Under the pieces are notes generated by a model that saw nothing but the letters and a program-made list of their open reading frames with translations, made no database searches and was not told the origin of the DNA. From positions 1,205,837-1,269,836 of the forward strand of contig KV454015.1 of the NCBI GenBank assembly GCA_001661245.1: a DNA stretch of 64,000 nucleotides, in the 5' to 3' direction. Each line of letters begins with the position of its first letter. Position 1 is the stretch's first letter. Origin of the DNA: Pachysolen tannophilus NRRL Y-2460 (lineage: Eukaryota > Ascomycota > Pichiomycetes > Alaninales > Pachysolenaceae). Of this stretch, positions 51,717 to 61,664 are shown piece by piece. A program made the translations under genes and the position numbers.

Positions 51717-52161
51717 GATCTCAATTGAACTTTGCCTAAAGACTTTTGAAGTCAAATGAATAATATTTCAAAAATTATATATATATTCATATAATATATA
51801 TATATATATATATACGGAGGAAAGATTTAGTCAGTTAGATAAATGAAGAATGTCATATAATAATTTGTGCGTGCAATCTGCACGACTTTTGTTTTAGCTC
51901 ACTTTGGCATAATCGACAACCACAACGACAATACCATGGAGACTACGATGATGATGATAACAGTTGAAACTGTATGGCTCTGCTGGAGAGAGAGCCAGTT
52001 TCTTTTCTACATTACTTGTTACCAAGTATTACAAAAAGCAAATTTTTTCATTAATTCTATTTTATATCCTTTTTTCCCCATCCATTCTACCAGAACTAAA
52101 GATTAAAAACCAAGAACCCCCCACAAAGCAACAACAACGGGGATCAAGAGTTTATGTGGTC
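51717..52161. promoter_or_regulatory. Intergenic upstream of HUL5, downstream of the PCI gene
   Basis: HUL5 promoter. It holds a TA-rich block (about 51775-51815), and a short hairpin CGTGCA-ATC-TGCACG (51870-51884). No gene was seen. Confidence 0.45.
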
Positions 52162-53433
52162 TTAGTTTGGAAATGGTTCGTTTTTGCTCAAGACGGCCAC
52201 TCTATTACCGTGAGATATATAGCCTTTTATCTTTCCAGAAGCAATTAATGTACTAAGAGTACTTTCTGCAGCATCTAAAGTAATGGAAAAATTTCCTTCA
52301 TTAACAGGTTTATGAGAAGAAGAATATTCCAATGCCAATTGAACTGCTGAAATAGGCAAATGTGGGTTCTGGCCCAATATTTTCCAAATTCTTTTCAATA
52401 ATGAAAGTATTACAAACAATCTTAATTTCATCATCACAATATATACTTGTTTTTTCAACAATATCAGTTCAATTTTTTTAAATTCATTATCAAAAGATTT
52501 CAAATCACCTTTTTTAATAGATTTAAAAATTTTATAATAAACTGACTTGCTAATTGGATAATTTTCCCAAAGTTTATCATTAGGAAATTTTTTATTAGTG
52601 AAAAAATTTATAGGTATTAATAATAATAATATTGATTCTTGTTGACTTTTAAAAGATTTCCCACAAAACAGGAATGCTCTCAAGAGTCTTGATCTAGCTT
52701 CTTCAAAATTCCCCTGTGAACATGCAATACTACCACTAAAATATAAATATGTTACTGCATGAGATTTATTTATGGATTCCATTGTAGGTAACCCATCACG
52801 TAAACTTGTTAAAGTCTTTTCAATACTTCTAGCCATATCATATTTTTGTAAATTAGAATAAATTTTAAACAATTCCCCAATAAAGAAAAAAACTGCAATT
52901 CTTTTAGATTTATTTTGATCTAAATTTCTATCATTAAGACAAATTTGAAAAGATTTACTAATCATATTAGCCATTTTTTCTAAATCCGAAGGTTTATCAT
53001 TATTATTATTATTATTATTATTATCATAATTATTATCATGTTGTTTCTGTAAATCTTGTTTAGATAAAATACTCAATTTGGCATTATATAATTTCCTCAA
53101 TTCTTTTGTAGTATTAATCAATGGTGGTATTATCCAAACATCTTCCTTTTCAGCACACCTATTCAAACATTGTAATAACTCCAATTCAAGTTCAAAAACT
53201 TGTACAATGTCTTGCTCATGAACAATAACTTTGGCAATCTTTAAATATGTTTGAAGTACAATCATCAATTTTTCATTATTTATTCCTTGAAGATCATATT
53301 GTGTAGGAACCGGAAATTGTGACCTTGTAGTCAATTCCGGACTCGATATAGATATCATACTAGCAATCTTACCACCATCCTTATAAAATATTGCTAGACT
53401 AACATCATCCAAATAACTCTTTAAACTGGACAT
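52162..53433 (-). CDS. PCI-domain protein, Csn12/Thp1 family
   Basis: A 423-residue helical protein of the Csn12/Thp1 (animal PCID2) family; Thp1 acts in TREX-2 mRNA export, Csn12 in a signalosome-like complex and splicing. Features that support it: MSSLKSYLDDVSLAIFYKDG at the N-terminus, an alpha-helical repeat with the segment KSHAVTYLYFSGSIACSQGN (near residue 225), EARSRLLRAFLFCG, then the hydrophobic helix ILLLLIPINFFTNKKFPNDKL, and a C-terminal winged helix ending GNRVAVLSKNEPF. Length matches yeast Csn12 (423), but without alignment Thp1 cannot be excluded. An Asn run (about residues 135-150) interrupts the N-terminal half. It is divergent from the Ras gene, sharing 381 nt. Confidence 0.65.
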   Translation of the reverse strand: MSSLKSYLDDVSLAIFYKDGGKIASMISISSPELTTRSQFPVPTQYDLQGINNEKLMIVLQTYLKIAKVIVHEQDIVQVFELELELLQCLNRCAEKEDVWIIPPLINTTKELRKLYNAKLSILSKQDLQKQHDNNYDNNNNNNNNDKPSDLEKMANMISKSFQICLNDRNLDQNKSKRIAVFFFIGELFKIYSNLQKYDMARSIEKTLTSLRDGLPTMESINKSHAVTYLYFSGSIACSQGNFEEARSRLLRAFLFCGKSFKSQQESILLLLIPINFFTNKKFPNDKLWENYPISKSVYYKIFKSIKKGDLKSFDNEFKKIELILLKKQVYIVMMKLRLFVILSLLKRIWKILGQNPHLPISAVQLALEYSSSHKPVNEGNFSITLDAAESTLSTLIASGKIKGYISHGNRVAVLSKNEPFPN

Positions 53434-53814
53434 ACTTATCTTGCAATTGAAGCAGCCGCTATAGATTTATTCTAATTCTTGCCTACTTTATATTATTGTG
53501 TTACAGCATTTAATTTTTGTATTTACATAAAAAAATAAAAAAAATAAAAAAAATTTTTTTCCTTTAAAAAACAGTAACAATAAAGAATTTATCGTTACAG
53601 CTAATTTTTAATAAAAACAAGTTAATCAAAAGCAATCAGACTTAGTAATTGTAAAATCAAATAAAGATTACGATAAGGGAATTGTGATTTTAAAGATTAT
53701 TAATAATAAATTATCAATTTATTGGAGTTTAAAAAATAATAAAATAAAAGAAGAAGAAGAAGAAAAAAAAAAAGATATAGGAATTGATTGTTGGAATAGT
53801 ATATTATATTAAAA
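53434..53814. promoter_or_regulatory. Divergent promoter, PCI gene / Ras gene
   Basis: 381 nt shared by two diverging genes. It is AT-rich with A-runs and AAG repeats near 53747-53775. No clear motif was seen. Confidence 0.5.
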
Positions 53815-54669
53815 ATGGTAAGTTTTAAATTGTTTAATACTGTTAAGATGGTTAACTATGTTTTCTTAGTATTATTATTTTTTTTTTTTTGAAACTTATT
53901 TACTAACAAGAAGATTGATTTTAATTTTGTGTTTTTCGGTTTTTTGGAATTTTAGTCATCTCAACCGCAAGAGCCTACACGAGAATATAGAATAGCTGTT
54001 TCTGGACCTCCAGCAGTTGGTAAATCAGCGTTAACGGTAAGGTTTACGCAAGCGGAATTTGTTGATGAATATGATCCTACTATTGAAGATTCTTATAAGC
54101 ATTATGATACTGTTGATGGTGAACCTGTCTTGTTAGATATATTGGATACTGCGGGTCAGGAAGATTATGCTTCAATGAAAGAATCTTATATGAGAAGAGG
54201 AGAAGGATTTTTATTAGTATTTAGTGTTACAAGTACAGATTCTTTTGAAAGTATTAGAAGTTTCCATTCACAAATCATGAGAGTAAAAGGGGAAGAAGTG
54301 GATTATGTTCCAATACTTTTATTGGGAAATAAATCAGATTTACAAGAAGAAAGAGAAGTAAGTACGGAACAAGGTTTGGCTCTTTCAAAAGAATTAAAAT
54401 GTCCATATATTGAGACAAGTGCAAAATATGACTTGAATGTAACTGATGCTTTTTATTCAGTAGTTAGAATGATTAATAAAGGTGGGAATCTTGATGATGA
54501 AACTGAACAATTGGATGGTAAAGGTGAATCACAAGGTAAAAATAATAATAATTCAAATTTACTGGAAAATAAAAAAAATACAAATAATAATAATCTGAGG
54601 AAAAACAATTATAATAGTTCTTCAGGTCAAAAGAAAGAAAGCTCAGGTAGTTGTTGTGTAATTGTTTAA
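53815..54669 (+). CDS. Divergent Ras-family GTPase with Pro-Ala P-loop, spliced
   Basis: A 238-residue Ras-type small GTPase. Exon 1 is only the ATG (53815-53817); exon 2 starts at 53956. After EPTREYRIAVSG the P-loop is GPPAVGKSALT, so the positions equal to Ras Gly12 and Gly13 are Pro and Ala. The remaining signature is canonical Ras: effector YDPTIEDSY, LDILDTAGQEDY (Gln61 kept), NKSD, and ETSAK. RRGEGFLLVFSVTS also matches Ras rather than Rheb, whose P-loop also departs from Gly12. The C-terminal variable region is Asn/Lys-rich and ends in SCCVIV: a Cys before a CaaX box, for palmitoylation and prenylation, so plasma-membrane attachment is expected. It may be the Ras2-like paralog. Whether Pro12 alters GTP hydrolysis here is not known. 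Confidence 0.88.
53818..53955 (+). other. Intron of the Ras gene
   Basis: 138-nt intron directly after the ATG: donor GTAAGT, branch TTACTAAC and acceptor TTTTAG. Without it the protein would lack a start in frame before the P-loop. Confidence 0.88.
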
Positions 54670-55228
54670 ATTCACAAAAAAAAAAAAAACAAAAAAAAAA
54701 AAAAAAATTTTTATTTTATTTAATTCTTCAATTCTACTAGATCTTCAGCCTATCTTAGACAGACCAACCCACCTTTTTTATTGACTTTTTTTTTTATTTT
54801 ATTTTTTTTTTTATTTTTATTTTTTTATTTAATTTTCCTAATTTTTCGAAAAAAAAAAAAATTTACTCTTGTTGTTGTTGTCGTTGTCGTTGTTGTCGTT
54901 GTTTGTTGCTGTATACTAAAAAAAGATTGAATTTTATTGAAAAATTTATTAATTACACTTGGTGGGTGCTTAACATTGAGTTGTTTTAATTTCCTAAAAA
55001 TTGAAAAATCGCTTGATTTGCATTTTGCAGACTGGCTATATGCATCCAATATACATAATAAAATCTTTAGAAATTAAAGCTACATGCAAAAAGTAAAAAA
55101 GTAGAAAAAAAAAAAGAAGTGTTAGACCTTTTTTTATCCAACTTCAACTGTAAAAAATCTTTATTTAAAATGTCCGATCAATTGACAATTTTTTAATAAT
55201 AAATCAATTGAAAAAAAAATTATTCAAG

Positions 55229-55268
<40 letters not shown>

Positions 55269-55687
55269 GTATTATTGCAGTTGGTTGCTTTTTGCTTCTT
55301 TCCGCTTTCTGAAAATAAAGCAAGTAAAGGAAGGCTCTTTAAGCATTTTTTGTTTCGGATCCCGTTTAGTTCTGGACCTCCTTATTTTTTTTACTTTTCG
55401 TTCTTTACTTTCGCGAAAGGCTAAAAGGGGAAATTCCACGATATTAGGCAGAAAGCAACTAGGCATACAGTACATACAACCCATATACAATTAGTTTAAT
55501 ATTGAATAATAAGATTAGTTCTACTTATGAGATACAATATTTGAATATTTTTGGTGGTAGCTATATATAGTCAAGCTAACTAATTATTTCTAGTCAATAG
55601 AAATGAATGATTAAAAGAAAAAGCAAAAAAAGAAAAAAAGAAAAAAAATATTAATAATAATAATAAAAATAGTAAAACAAATAATAA
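54670..55687. other. Convergent spacer, Ras gene / MNN4-like gene
   Basis: About 1 kb, rich in A and T runs and trinucleotide repeats: GTT/GTC-rich near 54868-54908 and a TAA repeat at 55231-55269. Short open frames at 55272-55494 on both strands have no recognisable product. No gene is called. Confidence 0.45.
55231..55269. repeat. TAA microsatellite, about 13 units
   Basis: Uninterrupted TAA trinucleotide run in the spacer between the convergent Ras and MNN4-like genes. Confidence 0.8.
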
Positions 55688-58219
55688 TCAATATAAATTT
55701 TCCACGTTCCATGTGTATGGCTTTAGTGTAAAACCGGAAAATTTATTCAAAAGAGGTTTTACATCTTTTTCATAGTTAAATTCTAATAAACCTTTTGAAC
55801 CTATTGATTTTGGTTTTAAATAATCTCTAACTTTTGCATGTAAAGTTGTATAATCAATTGTTCTCTGATAATCTTCTTTGATATAAATATTTTCTTCAAC
55901 ACATTGCTGAGCAACATCATGTTCAGTCATCTTTCCCTTCGGGTTACTTGATTCTCTATCCCATATTGGACAATTTACATAATCTACCCATAATTTCAAA
56001 TCATCAACAAATTTGTTAAAAGCATAATATTTACTTGTAACAGGTATTGAAGTACCATATTCAATTAAAATATTAGTATACCAGTTTGATGGTAAATACA
56101 GTAATGTATTTTCAAAATATACTGGTATTAATGGTGATAATTCACTAATATTATATGTATGAAAATGTTTACAATGTGCATAATTTTGAAATAATTTTGT
56201 TGTTGGAGAATCTGATTGTCTTGAATCAGTAGTACTATGTGTTTGAATAAATTTATCTATAGCTTCAAATAATTCACTTCTTAAATTATCTGATTTTGGT
56301 TCATCTCTTTCAAAAACTCCTTTTTCATCAAAAAATTGATCTATATGTGATGGAATAATCATTCTATAAGCTTTATTATCTCCTTTTACAATAACTTTTT
56401 TCTGTTCCGAAATATCATATTGAGTTTCACTAAGAAAATCTGCAATTGCAGTAATATCAATATATAATCCAGTTTCAGTGTCAATTAATCTTGCATCAAT
56501 ATTATTTTTGTCACTACGAACTCCATTTCTGTCAAAATAAGTTGGATTAATATCGATATAATATGCGGCTGTACCTAATTCAGCTTTATTATCAATTTTT
56601 AATTCATCATTAACATAATCTGGTTCATTGGTAAAATCATAAATTAAAGTATTATTTAAAAATTTTGCAACTTTATGTAATGATTGAATTGGCATTTGTA
56701 AATCTAAATCATAATCATATGGTAAACTCATACCATTCCAATACCATCCAATTAAAGGTCCATGATTAAGCCATGTTGGAATATCAAATTGTTGACAAAG
56801 TCTAAACCAAGTTCTTGCTAATCGATGTAATACAGCTGTATGTACAACTTTATTGTTGTCTTTAAATGTATAGTTATTGAAAAATCTCCAATCATAATGA
56901 TCAAGACTTTGTCCTTTAACACTTGGAGTACCATAATGAGTAGGTTCTTCTGCATTTTTATCCAATATAAGTTCTGCCCAGTGTTCTAAAACAGATAATT
57001 GTTGAGTATCATCATATTGTGTTGCAGTGGAAATTTCTTGTTTTAAAGTATCCAATACTTGAGGCAAATACCATTCAAAAATCTTTGGATCCACATCTAC
57101 TGGTTTATCCTTTGGTTTTAATTCAATTGTTTGACCAGCTAAAACTGGTTTGGAAGGTCTATAAATTGGAATTGAAGTTTCCAAATCAAACAATTTATTT
57201 TCTTGTATACCTTGGTTAGAAAGTTTATTATTAAGTGTATTTAATTCTTGATATACTGAAATACCATTTATTAAGATTTCATCTTTAGTTAAATTTTTAG
57301 TTGATGATTCTTTTAATTTATCTTGTATAAAAATTGTTGATAAATTCATATAATAAGATTGTAAAAAATTATTATCTAAATTTTGTTTTGTTAAATCATT
57401 ATTATCACCATTTGAAATTTTTTCTAATGGAATTACTAAAGCTCTATTTTCATTATCTTGATCAATAGCACCTAAAAATACAACATTTTCAGGTATTGGG
57501 AAACTTGTTAATGTAAACATCATTCCATGAAGTCTTCTCCATGAAATATCTGATAAATACAGATTTAACTTACCCAATATAGCAAATGGTAAATTATATT
57601 CATTTATAAAATTTGGATTTTCATAATCATAATTTTTGCAAAAAAATTTATCAAAATTATCAGGTTGATTTGAAGGTGCTAAATTTTTAAAATCTTCACA
57701 ACTAATTTTATTTTTAATAACTTTTTCAAATAATTCATTTTCTTGAATTTTATGAGAATTATCCAATAATAAATCCCAATTAAATGGTAAAGTGAAATGT
57801 TCTGGTAAAATAGTTTTCTCCAGATAATCAATGGCAATATTTTCATTTATTTTATGTAACCAAAGAGCTGGTAAAAGTCTTTTATCAAATTTAGCAAAAC
57901 TTTTTGTATTAAAAATTTCAATTTTCTTTGATTCATCATTTATATCATTATATAATTCTGGAGGTGATAAAAATGACCGAAGTCTTTGTTTCCTTTTTGA
58001 TTGTGAAATCTCATTATCTTCAGCGCTAACAGTGCCATTTCTATTACCGCTACTTAAATTTTGTATTTGTTGATTAAATTTCAATATTATAGCTTTACCT
58101 TCTTCTTTACTAATCAAAGTACTTGTAATAATTACAAGACAAATAAGCAAACACGTTAAAATAGCTGTTTTGAAAAAAACTTGCTTTTGATTTGGACTTA
58201 TAAATTTAATATGAATCAT
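55688..58219 (-). CDS. MNN4: Mnn4-type mannosylphosphorylation protein (LicD family)
   Basis: A type II Golgi membrane protein of 843 residues. A short cytosolic N-terminus is followed by a signal anchor (about residues 17-36, AILTCLLICLVIITSTLIS). The LicD-like catalytic-type domain has WFRLCQQFDIPTWLNHGPL, the acidic pair in YDYDLDLQMP near residue 510, and DARLIDTETGLYIDITAI, all expected of Mnn4-family proteins needed to add mannosylphosphate to cell-wall mannan. CTG-clade yeasts carry several Mnn4 paralogs, so ortholog identity is uncertain. The ATG at 58219 is the first in frame. It is divergent from the MOSC gene across 1.6 kb. Confidence 0.85.
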   Translation of the reverse strand: MIHIKFISPNQKQVFFKTAILTCLLICLVIITSTLISKEEGKAIILKFNQQIQNLSSGNRNGTVSAEDNEISQSKRKQRLRSFLSPPELYNDINDESKKIEIFNTKSFAKFDKRLLPALWLHKINENIAIDYLEKTILPEHFTLPFNWDLLLDNSHKIQENELFEKVIKNKISCEDFKNLAPSNQPDNFDKFFCKNYDYENPNFINEYNLPFAILGKLNLYLSDISWRRLHGMMFTLTSFPIPENVVFLGAIDQDNENRALVIPLEKISNGDNNDLTKQNLDNNFLQSYYMNLSTIFIQDKLKESSTKNLTKDEILINGISVYQELNTLNNKLSNQGIQENKLFDLETSIPIYRPSKPVLAGQTIELKPKDKPVDVDPKIFEWYLPQVLDTLKQEISTATQYDDTQQLSVLEHWAELILDKNAEEPTHYGTPSVKGQSLDHYDWRFFNNYTFKDNNKVVHTAVLHRLARTWFRLCQQFDIPTWLNHGPLIGWYWNGMSLPYDYDLDLQMPIQSLHKVAKFLNNTLIYDFTNEPDYVNDELKIDNKAELGTAAYYIDINPTYFDRNGVRSDKNNIDARLIDTETGLYIDITAIADFLSETQYDISEQKKVIVKGDNKAYRMIIPSHIDQFFDEKGVFERDEPKSDNLRSELFEAIDKFIQTHSTTDSRQSDSPTTKLFQNYAHCKHFHTYNISELSPLIPVYFENTLLYLPSNWYTNILIEYGTSIPVTSKYYAFNKFVDDLKLWVDYVNCPIWDRESSNPKGKMTEHDVAQQCVEENIYIKEDYQRTIDYTTLHAKVRDYLKPKSIGSKGLLEFNYEKDVKPLLNKFSGFTLKPYTWNVENLY

Positions 58220-59824
58220 TTTTCCATCATTTGTTCTCTTTAACTAATGAAACAAAAAAAAAAAACAAAACAAAACTAAAAATGTACCATTTACGAAAAA
58301 TATATAGATAACATAGAATTTTGAAAAAAAAAACTAATAATATATATATATATATATATATATTAATACATTTAACTTTAAAAAAATTTAGAGTTTTTTT
58401 TAACTATTCAAAATGCTCATGCAATCAAGATTCAATAGCTAATGGAAAGTATAAAAGACCTAGGTCCAAAGAAGGTCTTCTGACATATTTACCTAAAGAG
58501 AATATGTCGTGTGCAGTTTTTCCCTTTTCTAAAACACCAAAATTAATTATAAAAATTAAGCCTTTGCATGTCTGCAATGAAATTAGATCGGCGACTAAGC
58601 CTTACCGTGTAAGGCAAATAAAAAGTAATAAAAAAGTTTGATATAATTTAATTTATACTATTTATTTCGTATCAGAAAAAGCACTGGATCAAATAACTAT
58701 TAATCAGATAAACAGAAATATGTTTATAATTCTCATCAATAGAAAGAGGCTTAAATATGAAGATATAGAAGAGAATAGTGAAGAAGAATAATAATAATCA
58801 TCTCTCAGCCATTCGTTTAAAAAAGATAAGATGATATGAATTTAAGAAATTTTATTATTGCTTTAGAAATTCACTAAAGTATTTATTCAATATATATATG
58901 CATGAAGAATAAAAAAAATTTAAATTAAATATAATACATTATAATACAATACAATTATTCATAATTAACCCTTTTTGGTATTTATTTTTTTTTGTTTGTT
59001 TGTTTGATGAGTAGTCTAACCGACTCACACACACTGAAGTGAATTAAAAAAAAAATTTTTTTCTATATGGTTTTAATGCATTATTGCCTAATTATAAAAG
59101 ATGAAAATTTTTTTTCCTTTTATATCCAATTGGAAAATTTTATAAGCCGAAAAAAAAAAGGTACGTTTCTGTTAAATCAAAAGATTAATATAATAGATGA
59201 CTTTATACAAAGAGAAAAGAGTTAAATAAAACTAGATTAAAAGACTTGTCTTTATTTTCCAAACTTCATAATCGAAACAACAATAATATAAAAAAAATTA
59301 GTTGCTGACTATTTACCGATTGAAATTTTTCTTTTCTTTTTTTTTTTTTATTTTTTGTACAATGATATCATAAATTTGATTTTCGCTAAATAGTTTATAG
59401 TTATAGTCATTTTTAGTCAAAATCAACTAAACTCAGACTATCTTTTATTATTAAAGATGATCGCTGATACAATTAAGAAAGACTATGGAAAAAAAAAAAA
59501 AGAATTAACATTAAAAATCGTATATAGTTTACTAAAACCGGTCTAACGCAATTATTTCCCAAAGTGGTCTGTTTGAGAGTTTGGTGCACTACCACGATAA
59601 TAATTATTATTGTTATCTATTTCAATTTTATCTTATCTGCCTGTTTACCTGCCAGTTTACCTACCAGTTGCCACTTATTTGTTTTAATCTTTTTTAAAAT
59701 CTTACCTCATCTCACCTCACCCTACCTTACCTTGTTGCTGATTTCAAATAAATATTTGATTTGATTGCTTTAAAAAAAATTTTTTTTTTTTTTTGTTCTT
59801 TATTGTTGATCTATTATTTCCATA
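58220..59824. promoter_or_regulatory. 1.6-kb divergent region, MNN4-like / MOSC gene
   Basis: The segment 58440-58620 is less AT-rich and structured: GACCTAGGTC (58457-58466), then GAAGGTCTTC, and a hairpin GCCTTAC-CGT-GTAAGGC (58599-58615). A 106-codon frame covers 58321-58641, but it opens at TTG and has no homolog known to me. A tandem of TTTACCTGCCAG and TTTACCTACCAG (59644-59667) begins an ACCT-rich stretch near the MOSC gene. No gene or tRNA is called. Confidence 0.5.
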
Positions 59825-61102
59825 ATGTCAAATTTAAATGGTTTAGTAGAGGTTACTAAAAAAATTTCAGGATTTGATTTTTTTACATTTTTTATAACTT
59901 TACTTGCAATATCATTAGCAACTTTATATCTATTACCTATTTTATTAAAATTATTTTATCATTATGATGATATTTATGATTTAGTTAATACTTATAAAGC
60001 TTCAAAATTTTTAATTAAATTGGTTAATTTAAATTATAAAATTAGTTATATTTGCAATTTACTTTTTGTTCAAACTTTGAAAACAATTTTTTTTAATTAT
60101 GGTGATAATAAAAATTCATATAGTAGTAATATTCGAATTTCCCTGATTATAATATATCCAATTAAATCTGTTGGTAAAGGTTTAAAGTTACAAAAATGGG
60201 TTATTGATAAATATGGATTAAAATATGATCGACAATTTTCCTTGGCAATTAAAAATTCAAATACAAATTATTATGAAGCTTTAACTTTGAAAGATAATGT
60301 AAAACAATCATTAGTTGAATATTCTTTAGAAATAGATGAAAATAATTTAGAATTTTTCGTTATTAGTTATAATTCAAAATTTTTTTTCAAAATTCCTGCT
60401 ATTATGACAAATGAATTTATTAAACAAAATGGTGGAATAGAAGTAGATGTTGATATGTGGGGAGTAAAATCTAAAGCTTTAAATTTACAATTTTGTTTAC
60501 CTGAAAATTTTAAAGAAATAATTGGTTTACCAAGAGATTGTACTTTACTTTATAGTTCTATTGGTCATCCAGTTAAAACATGTTCTCCAAAAGTTAAAAA
60601 GGAAAATAATAAATTAGATTATAGATATTCAAAATTTCAAGATTATTATCCTTTATTATTACTTTCAGAATTAGATTTAAAAAATTTGGAACAAAAATTA
60701 ATTGAAAATAATTTTTTTGATTTTAAAATAACTGATTATAGCTTTAGACCAAATTTAATAGTTGATGGAATTGATTTAAAACCACATGAAGAAGATAATT
60801 GGTATAAATTTCAAATGATAAATCATAAAAATTTAAAAGAAAAACATTTATTTAGAACTTCGACAAAATGTGCTCGTTGTACTGTACCAAATATTAATTT
60901 TGAAAAAGATAATGCAAAGATGGATAAGAAATCACCAGTATCGAAAACTTTAAGTAAATATAGAAGAGTTGATATTGGTAGTAAGTATAATGCCTTTTTC
61001 GGAATATACTGTGTTAATTATGATGATAATTTTGAAATTAATGTGGGTGACTATATCGAGGTACTAGAAAGAAAAGTTAATATTTTCGAAGATCCTTCTT
61101 AA
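59825..61102 (+). CDS. MOSC-domain membrane protein (mARC-like)
   Basis: A 425-residue protein with an N-terminal membrane segment (about residues 16-44, FDFFTFFITLLAISLATLYLL). It then has a MOSC N-terminal beta-barrel (SLIIIYPIKSVGKGLKL; YDRQFSLAI) and a MOSC domain with YSFRPNLIVDG near residue 315 and the Cys motif TSTKCARCTVPNIN near 355. MOSC proteins bind molybdenum cofactor or carry sulfur; mitochondrial mARC reduces N-hydroxylated substrates with cytochrome b5. The conserved Cys in CARC matches the mARC-type site. Budding yeasts of this clade are generally thought to lack molybdenum cofactor synthesis, so function is open. No presequence besides the hydrophobic anchor was seen. The ATG at 59825 was chosen as first in frame. 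Confidence 0.8.
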   Translation: MSNLNGLVEVTKKISGFDFFTFFITLLAISLATLYLLPILLKLFYHYDDIYDLVNTYKASKFLIKLVNLNYKISYICNLLFVQTLKTIFFNYGDNKNSYSSNIRISLIIIYPIKSVGKGLKLQKWVIDKYGLKYDRQFSLAIKNSNTNYYEALTLKDNVKQSLVEYSLEIDENNLEFFVISYNSKFFFKIPAIMTNEFIKQNGGIEVDVDMWGVKSKALNLQFCLPENFKEIIGLPRDCTLLYSSIGHPVKTCSPKVKKENNKLDYRYSKFQDYYPLLLLSELDLKNLEQKLIENNFFDFKITDYSFRPNLIVDGIDLKPHEEDNWYKFQMINHKNLKEKHLFRTSTKCARCTVPNINFEKDNAKMDKKSPVSKTLSKYRRVDIGSKYNAFFGIYCVNYDDNFEINVGDYIEVLERKVNIFEDPS

Positions 61103-61166
61103 AAGACATAATATTTATATAATATCTCTAATTTATTTATTTATTTATTCAGTTAATTAATTTTGT

Positions 61167-61664
61167 CTATAAGACTTGATATAAAATACTATCACAACTT
61201 AGAAAATATTTTAAATTTCCAGCATCTTTATTAATAGTACTTGTATCTTCTATCTCTTGATCGATTAAAAACCCAGCAAACCCAAGCGGTCCTTTATCAC
61301 AATCAGAACATATTAATAATCTTTCAATATATATCTTCTTACCATTATCGTCACCTTGTGTAAATATTATTGGTCTTAAATCTTTATGTTTATCATGTGG
61401 TTTTGATACCCCAATATTATCAAATTTCCAAACATCATCAACAAAATAGAAATTGGATAATTTTTCATCGTTATCCTCTTGTGATATCATTACAGGTGAA
61501 GAAAATCGTAATAAATTTGGGGAACCTTTAATACCTATAGTGGATGTTGTTGATTTTGAATCAATGATCCTAGAGTTGCAATTTTTAAAAGGGCACCGTA
61601 TCACAAAACTTTCATTTCTCAAGTCCAGCAACTCTGGATACTTTATGAGCTCCATTCCCAGCAT
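61167..61664 (-). CDS. DSS4: Dss4/Mss4-type Rab exchange factor
   Basis: A 165-residue Mss4-fold protein. Yeast Dss4 (143 residues) promotes nucleotide release from the exocytic Rab Sec4. Zinc ligands are in two CxxC pairs: CPFKNC (with the usual four-residue spacing) near residue 24 and CSDCDKGPLGF near 118. VDDVWKFDNIGVS near 75 and the CDKGPLGFAGF motif are family-typical. An insertion of about 20 residues, DNDEKLSNFYF and nearby, lies between the zinc halves. The ATG is at 61664, and it shares a 320-nt divergent promoter with TIF6. Confidence 0.87.
   Translation of the reverse strand: MLGMELIKYPELLDLRNESFVIRCPFKNCNSRIIDSKSTTSTIGIKGSPNLLRFSSPVMISQEDNDEKLSNFYFVDDVWKFDNIGVSKPHDKHKDLRPIIFTQGDDNGKKIYIERLLICSDCDKGPLGFAGFLIDQEIEDTSTINKDAGNLKYFLSCDSILYQVL

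Noticed and set aside
51717-51755. Extended HUL5 N-terminus starting at 51755
   Set aside because: The codon at 51755 is TTG; the ATG at 51716 gives the conserved MFNFTG start.
58590-58625. GCCTTACCGTGTAAGGC taken as a tRNA anticodon arm
   Set aside because: The loop is only 3 nt, there are no box A or box B sequences, and no acceptor or D arms can be paired around it.
58321-58641. 106-codon frame called as a gene
   Set aside because: It opens at TTG, starts with a TA-microsatellite-coded Tyr-Ile run, and has no recognisable domain; reported only as a structured island.
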